Of a DNA stretch of 64,000 nucleotides, positions 59,176 through 64,000 are shown one piece after another. The notes under the pieces are model-generated. The model searched no databases. It was not told where the DNA came from and saw nothing but the letters and a program-made list of their open reading frames with translations. How positions within the stretch are numbered: position 1 is the stretch's first letter; every line of letters starts with the position of its first letter. A program made the position numbers and the translations under genes. The DNA comes from Micropruina sonneratiae (lineage in GTDB: Bacteria > Actinomycetota > Actinomycetes > Propionibacteriales > Propionibacteriaceae), in the NCBI RefSeq assembly GCF_025972045.1, contig NZ_JAPDHX010000001.1, forward strand, positions 85,181-149,180. Direction: 5' to 3'.

Positions 59176-62016
59176 ATGGTCGCGACTTCACTCACCCAGG
59201 CCCTGCGCCAGGCGGTCGGCGACGATCCCGTCACCGACCGGCCGATCGACGTCGCCCGGTTCTCCCACGACGCGTCCCACTACCTGCTGCGGCCGCAGGC
59301 CGTCGTGCTGGCCAGGGACGCCGCCGACGTCTCCCGGGCCGTCGCCGTCGCCCGTGCCCACCACGTCGGGGTGACCTTCCGTTCCGGTGGCACCTCGCTG
59401 TCCGGCCAGGGCGTCTGTGACGGCGTCCTGATCGACACCCGCCGCGGCTTCCGCGACGTCGAGGTGCTCGACGGCGGCGCCCGGGTGCGCTGTCAGCCCG
59501 GCGCCACGGTGCGGGCGGTGAACGCCCGGCTGGCCGCCTACGGCCGCATCCTCGGCCCCGACCCCGCCTCGGAGATCGCCTGCACGATCGGCGGCGTGGT
59601 CGCCGACAACTCCTCCGGCATGGCCTGCGGCACCACCACCAACACCTACCGCACCCTGGCCGGCCTCGAACTCGTACTGCTCAGCGGCACCGTCATCGAT
59701 ACCGCCGCCCCGGACGCCGACGCGCACCTGAAGGCGGTCGAGCCCGAGCTGTGGGAGGGGCTGGCCCGGCTGCGCGACCGGGTCCGCGGCAACCCCGAAT
59801 CGGTGCGCACCATCGAGCACCAGTTCTCGATGAAGAACACCATGGGCTACGGCATCAACAGCTACCTCGACTTCGAAGAGCCGGTGCAGATCCTCGCCCA
59901 CCTGATGGTCGGCTCCGAGGGCACCCTCGGGTTCATCGCCTCGGCCACCTTCCACACTGTGCCGCTGTTGCCGAAGGCGGCCACCGCGCTGCTGATCTTC
60001 GACTCGATCGGACGAGCCACCGACGCGCTGCCCGCCCTGGTCGGGGCGGGTGCGCGCACCGCCGAACTGATGGACGCCGCCTCGCTCAAGGTGGCCAAGG
60101 CGCTGCCCAACCCGCTGGACGCCCTGGTCACCCTCGACATCGACGCCCACACCGCACTGCTGGTCGAGGCGCAGGGCGCGGACGCCGACGAACTCGCCGC
60201 CCGGGTCGCCGACCTGGACGCCGTGGTCGGCCGCCTCGGCGGCCTGACCGACCTGGGTCACCCGGCCGCCTTCTCCGCCGACCCGCTCGCCCGGGCCCGG
60301 GCCTGGCAGGTCCGCAAGGGCCTGTACACGGCGGTGGCCGGCGCCCGGCGTCCCGGCACGACGGCGCTGCTGGAGGACATCGTGGTGCCGATGCCGGCGC
60401 TCACCGGCACGGTGGCCCACCTGGCGCAGCTGTGCACCAGCCACGGTTACCGCGACTCGGTGATCTTCGGCCACGCCAAGGACGGCAACCTGCACTTCAT
60501 GATCGACCCCGACCTGCGCGACCCCGCACAGGTCGAGGCGCTGGCGGTGTTCACCGAGGAGTTGGTCGACCTGGTGCTCGGCGTCGACGGTTCACTCAAG
60601 GCCGAGCACGGCACCGGACGCGCCATGGCGCCGTTCGTCGAGCGGCAGTACGGCCCCGAGTTGTACGACGTGATGGTGGCCACCAAGCGGCTGCTCGATC
60701 CGGACGGCGTGCTCAACCCGGGGGTGATCATCGGCACCGACCCCAAGGCCCACCTAGTCGATCTGAAGAAGCCCGAACTGGTCGACGGCCAGGTCGACCG
60801 CTGCGTCGAGTGCGGCTACTGCGAGCCCAGCTGCCCCAGCAAGGACGTCACCACCACCCCTCGCCAGCGGATCGCCCTGCTGCGCGACGAGAAGGCCGGC
60901 TTCGCCGGTATCGAGGCCGACTACTCCTACGAGGCGGTGCAGACCTGCGCGGCCGACTCGCTGTGCCTGCTGGCCTGCCCGGTCAGCATCGACACGGGTG
61001 TGTTCATGAAGGACCACCGGCGGGAGGCCCAGCCGGCGCTGGCGCAGAAGATCGGCGTCGGCCTGGCCGACCATTGGAAGCCGACCCTGGCCACCCTGCG
61101 GGCCGGGCTCACGGTCACCGACAAGGTGCCCGGGGGCGTGCTGGCCGCGGTGACCGACACCGTCCGAAAGGTGCTGCCGACCGACCTGGTGCCCCGGGTC
61201 GGAGACGACCTGCCCGGCCCCGGCCGGGCCCGGTCGAAGCTGTCCCCGGCCGGCCCTGCCGAGCCCGAGGTGGTGTTCTTCGCCTCCTGCATGGGTGAGC
61301 TGTTCGAGCCCGCCGACGGGCCGGACGCCCCGGGCCCGGCCCACGCCTTCCTGGCCCTGTGCGAGCGGGCCGGGGTCGGTGTGACGTTGCCCAAGGACCT
61401 GCCCAGCCTGTGCTGCGGCACGGTGTGGCGCTCCAAGGGCCTGGTCGACGGCGCCGCCGCGATGGCGGTGCGCACCGCCACGTCGCTGCTCGAGGCGTCC
61501 GACGAGGGCAGGCTGCCGGTGGTCTGCGAGGCCAGCTCGTGCACCCACGGCCTGCACACCCTGGCCCACGACCTCGAAGTCGGCGGCGAGGACGCCTTGG
61601 CCCAGCGGGTGAAGGCGCTGACCGTGATCGACTCCACCCGATTCGTGGACGAGCGGGTGCTGCCCGCGCTGACCGTGGCCGACAAGCTCGGCCGGGTCGT
61701 GCTGCACCCGACCTGCTCCGACCGCCACGCCGGCGACGTGGCGCACCTCACCAACGTGGCCGCGGCCTGTGCCGACGAGGTGGTCGTGCCGTTCGACGCC
61801 GGCTGTTGCGCCTTCGCCGGCGACCGCGGCCTGCTGCACCCCGAACTTACGGCGTCCGCGACCGCCCGCGAGGCCGCCGAGGTCGGCTCGGGTACCTTCG
61901 ACGACCACCTGTCCTCCAACCGGACCTGCGAACTGGGCATGTCCCGGGCCACAGGCCATCGCTACCGCCACGCGATCGAGCTCTTGGAGGAGCTCACGCG
62001 CCCTGTTTCCCGCTAG
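59176..62016 (+). CDS. FAD- and iron-sulfur-dependent D-lactate dehydrogenase (Dld/GlcD-type fusion)
   Basis: A 946-residue flavoprotein that oxidises D-lactate (or a related 2-hydroxyacid) to pyruvate. The FAD domain (1 to about 250) has TFRSGGTSLSGQGVCDGV and PDPASEIACTIGGVVADNSSG split across the loop. The substrate/cap domain carries GHAKDGNLHFMI. The C-terminal part has two 4Fe-4S motifs (CVECGYCEPSCPS near 546, CAADSLCLLACPV near 591) and CCG-type domains (LCCGTVW, HPTCSD, AGCCAFAGD). This matches the Dld-II type with fused LutA/GlpC-like region. GGGAG precedes ATG 59176. The permease gene follows 27 bases later. Confidence 0.93.
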   Translation: MVATSLTQALRQAVGDDPVTDRPIDVARFSHDASHYLLRPQAVVLARDAADVSRAVAVARAHHVGVTFRSGGTSLSGQGVCDGVLIDTRRGFRDVEVLDGGARVRCQPGATVRAVNARLAAYGRILGPDPASEIACTIGGVVADNSSGMACGTTTNTYRTLAGLELVLLSGTVIDTAAPDADAHLKAVEPELWEGLARLRDRVRGNPESVRTIEHQFSMKNTMGYGINSYLDFEEPVQILAHLMVGSEGTLGFIASATFHTVPLLPKAATALLIFDSIGRATDALPALVGAGARTAELMDAASLKVAKALPNPLDALVTLDIDAHTALLVEAQGADADELAARVADLDAVVGRLGGLTDLGHPAAFSADPLARARAWQVRKGLYTAVAGARRPGTTALLEDIVVPMPALTGTVAHLAQLCTSHGYRDSVIFGHAKDGNLHFMIDPDLRDPAQVEALAVFTEELVDLVLGVDGSLKAEHGTGRAMAPFVERQYGPELYDVMVATKRLLDPDGVLNPGVIIGTDPKAHLVDLKKPELVDGQVDRCVECGYCEPSCPSKDVTTTPRQRIALLRDEKAGFAGIEADYSYEAVQTCAADSLCLLACPVSIDTGVFMKDHRREAQPALAQKIGVGLADHWKPTLATLRAGLTVTDKVPGGVLAAVTDTVRKVLPTDLVPRVGDDLPGPGRARSKLSPAGPAEPEVVFFASCMGELFEPADGPDAPGPAHAFLALCERAGVGVTLPKDLPSLCCGTVWRSKGLVDGAAAMAVRTATSLLEASDEGRLPVVCEASSCTHGLHTLAHDLEVGGEDALAQRVKALTVIDSTRFVDERVLPALTVADKLGRVVLHPTCSDRHAGDVAHLTNVAAACADEVVVPFDAGCCAFAGDRGLLHPELTASATAREAAEVGSGTFDDHLSSNRTCELGMSRATGHRYRHAIELLEELTRPVSR

Positions 62017-62043
62017 TACCTCAACGACCTTCTCGGAGACCTC

Positions 62044-63735
62044 ATGACCTACACACCGCAGATCTCGCCGCTCGGGCCGCTGTGGCTCTCGGCGATCGTG
62101 GCGCTGTTACCCCTGCTCACGATCTTCATCACGCTGGGCTGGCTGCGCTGGAAGGCGCACTGGGCCGGCCTGACCGCGGTCGCCGTCGCGATCCTGGTCG
62201 CCATCTTCGCCTGGCAGATGCCGCCGGTACTGGCGCTGCTGTCGGCGACCCAGGGTGGCGTCTTCGGCCTGTTCCCGATCATGTGGATCGTGTTCACGGC
62301 CATCCTGCTCTATCAGATCACCGTCGTCAGTGGTCGCTTCGAGGACCTGCGTGCGGTGTTCGCCCTGGTGAGCGACGATCCCCGGATCCAGGCCATGCTG
62401 ATCGCCTTCTGCTTCGGCGGCCTGCTCGAGGCGCTGGCCGGTTTCGGCGCCCCGGTGGCAATCACCGGTGTGATGCTGATGGCGATCGGCTTCTCGGCGC
62501 TGCGCGCCGCGGTGGTCGTCCTGGTCGCCAACACCGCCCCGGTCGCCTTCGGCGCCATCGCGATCCCGATCATCACCGCCGGCAACCTGACCAAGATCCC
62601 CTACCAGCAGATCGGCGCCTACGTCGGACACCAGACCCCGCTGCTGGCCTTCCTGGTGCCGCTGATCCTGGTCTTCCTGGCCGACGGCAAGCGCGGCTTC
62701 AGGCAGTTGTGGCCGGTGGCGCTGGTCACCGGTGTCGCCTTCGCCATCGCCCAGTGGGTGTCGGCGACCTGGCTGTCGGTCGAGCTGACCGACATCATCG
62801 CCTCGCTGGTCGGCCTGGCTGCCGCGGTGGTCTTCATGCGGTTCTGGAAGCCCGAGGGCGGCGCGGACGCCCTCGCTTCGCTGCACGCCGACCGGGACGC
62901 CGAGCTGGCGTCCATGAGCGAGAAGGAGCGGGCGGCGCTGCCGAAGCTGCACGACGAGCAGATCGACCCCAAGAGCCTGACCGGTGGCCGCATCTTCATG
63001 GCACTGTTCCCCTACCTGCTGGTGATCGCGGTGTTCTCCGTGACCAAGCTGATCCCGTCGGTGAGTGCCTGGCTGGCGTCCACCGACATCAAGATCCACT
63101 GGCCGGGCCTGGACGGGAACATCCTGAAGGCGGACGGCACCGCCAGCGCGTCCACGATCTACAACTTCCAGTGGCTGTCGTCGCCGGGCACCTCGCTGCT
63201 CATCTCCATGGTGATCGTGGCGATCGTCTACCGGGTGGCCGCGGGGGACGTGTTCAAGGAGATCTGGGCCACGTTGGTCAAGCTGCGGTTCTCCATCCTC
63301 ACCGTGGCCTCGGTGCTGGCGCTGGCGTACGTGATGAACCTGTCGGGCCAGACCATCACCATCGGCACCTGGATCGCCGGCACGGGTGCAGCGTTCGCCT
63401 TCTTCTCGCCCGTCCTGGGCTGGATCGGCACCGCGGTGACCGGCTCGGACACCTCCGCCAACGCGCTGTTCTCCACCCTTCAGCAGACCGCCGCCAACCA
63501 CGCCGGCATCGACCCGACCCTGCTGGTCGCGGCCAACACCTCCGGTGGCGTGGTCGGCAAGATGATCAGCCCGCAGAACCTGACCATCGCGGCCACCGCG
63601 GTCGGCCTGCTCGGACGCGAGTCCGACATCCTGCGCAAGGTGCTGTGGTGGAGCATCGGCATGCTGGTCGCGCTGTGCCTGCTGGTCGGCCTGCAGTCCA
63701 CTCCGGTGCTGTCCTGGATGCTGCCGGTGTTCTGA
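62044..63735 (+). CDS. L-lactate permease family transporter (LctP)
   Basis: A 563-residue membrane protein with about twelve to thirteen hydrophobic segments. Signature stretches are FCFGGLLEALAGFGAPVAITG, broken only by family-typical residues, and NTAPVAFGAIAIPI. The last part has FFSPVLGWIGTAVTGSDTSAN. The LctP family imports lactate and glycolate with protons. GGAGA before the ATG and the 27-base gap to the dehydrogenase gene indicate co-transcription, giving uptake plus oxidation of lactate. Confidence 0.95.
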   Translation: MTYTPQISPLGPLWLSAIVALLPLLTIFITLGWLRWKAHWAGLTAVAVAILVAIFAWQMPPVLALLSATQGGVFGLFPIMWIVFTAILLYQITVVSGRFEDLRAVFALVSDDPRIQAMLIAFCFGGLLEALAGFGAPVAITGVMLMAIGFSALRAAVVVLVANTAPVAFGAIAIPIITAGNLTKIPYQQIGAYVGHQTPLLAFLVPLILVFLADGKRGFRQLWPVALVTGVAFAIAQWVSATWLSVELTDIIASLVGLAAAVVFMRFWKPEGGADALASLHADRDAELASMSEKERAALPKLHDEQIDPKSLTGGRIFMALFPYLLVIAVFSVTKLIPSVSAWLASTDIKIHWPGLDGNILKADGTASASTIYNFQWLSSPGTSLLISMVIVAIVYRVAAGDVFKEIWATLVKLRFSILTVASVLALAYVMNLSGQTITIGTWIAGTGAAFAFFSPVLGWIGTAVTGSDTSANALFSTLQQTAANHAGIDPTLLVAANTSGGVVGKMISPQNLTIAATAVGLLGRESDILRKVLWWSIGMLVALCLLVGLQSTPVLSWMLPVF

Positions 63736-63827
63736 CCCGATCACAACGGCCGGGCGCCCCCCAACCTGCCCGGCCCGTCCCACTGATCGGCGGGTGCCCC
63801 CCACCCGTCCCGGTCCCCAGTGAAGAA

Positions 63828-63854
63828 GAGCGCCCCGGTCCCACCGGGGCGCTC
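63828..63854 (+). terminator. hairpin terminator after the lactate operon
   Basis: GAGCGCCCCGGT (63828-63839) and ACCGGGGCGCTC (63843-63854) pair perfectly around a three-base loop. An outer AGTGA/TCACT pair extends it. It lies 93 bases after the permease stop. Confidence 0.8.
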
Positions 63855-63944
63855 GTCACTTCCGGGGGTTGGTGACGGGGTCGCGCCCGACATACCGCGT
63901 CGATAGTGCGCTCCTGTGGTTGTCCGGTCGGGCAGGATGGGCAC

Positions 63945-64000
63945 ATGGTGACCTCAGTCCTCCCCGACGGTGCCCGGCGGGTCCAGGCCCGGCTGGCCGA
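63945..64000 (+). CDS. partial CDS, 5' end only
   Basis: An ATG at 63945 opens a frame (MVTSVLPDGARRVQARLA) that runs off the window end. The opening resembles the start of YbaK/EbsC-type deacylases, but 18 residues are too few for a call. There is no clear Shine-Dalgarno sequence. The next stretch of sequence would decide. Confidence 0.35.
   Translation, partial: MVTSVLPDGARRVQARLA

Noticed and set aside
63741-63944. 67-codon minus-strand frame after the lactate permease
   Set aside because: It runs through the terminator hairpin, has no ribosome site and no recognisable domain.
1-64000. CRISPR arrays, insertion sequences, prophage or integrase genes
   Set aside because: I looked for spaced direct repeats, transposase motifs and integrase genes near the tRNA and found none. 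The tandem repeats present are too short and unspaced.

Overview
The window is high-GC, mostly chromosomal DNA from an actinobacterium. Support comes from the TadE-like pair beside an Rv3649-type helicase, an actinobacterial topA with a basic tail, a mycothiol-type maleylpyruvate isomerase homologue, a poly-cysteine leader ahead of cysE, and many genes that look leaderless (a TANNNT -10 six or seven bases before a GTG or ATG). A member of the Propionibacteriales is my guess, with low confidence. I saw no transposase, phage module or CRISPR array.

Layout. 1-15.2 kb is housekeeping: a pilus-assembly remnant, a DUF1998 helicase, an amidohydrolase divergent from a methyltransferase, topA, a CYTH/CHAD-like gene, tmk-holB, DoxX, a lipoprotein peptidase and tRNA-Thr(CGT). 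15.2-20.5 kb holds a reductase, cysE with its cysteine-rich leader ORF, poxB, an MmcQ protein and an orphan adenine methylase. 20.6-27.8 kb is one translationally coupled, TetR-controlled export operon of the YbhGFSR kind: two HlyD-type adaptors, then ATPase-permease-permease-ATPase. 27.8-34.1 kb has a PAP2 phosphatase, a Tat lipoprotein intradiol dioxygenase, a galactitol-type PTS (IIA divergent from IIB-IIC) and a second secreted peptidase.

34.3-51.8 kb is the centre of interest: a class III lanthipeptide locus. Reading along the minus strand from high to low coordinates it holds a NarL-type regulator, a LanKC synthetase (lyase-kinase-cyclase without zinc ligands), four tiny precursor genes, a MacB-like ATPase with two FtsX-type permeases, two more precursor genes, a fused ABC exporter and a prolyl oligopeptidase. 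None of the six precursor genes is obvious from long ORFs. All six carry a class III leader motif of the V/I/A-L-x-L-Q kind and two consecutive Ser-x2-Ser-xn-Cys units, the signature of labionin rings. A shared promoter motif precedes lanKC and both precursor groups, and hairpins follow both precursor groups. Divergently from the regulator lie a 46-residue secreted two-cysteine peptide, a histidine kinase and an unusual tandem histidine kinase. A second NarL-type regulator faces them.

51.9-64 kb is accessory metabolism: a GH15 glucosidase/trehalase, an MDMPI-fold protein, a membrane-spanning patatin, a double GNAT, and a lactate module (FCD-type GntR regulator divergent from an FAD/FeS D-lactate dehydrogenase and lactate permease). 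Two G/C homopolymer stretches (start of window and 34.2 kb), the second directly abutting a strong hairpin, look like assembly artefacts.
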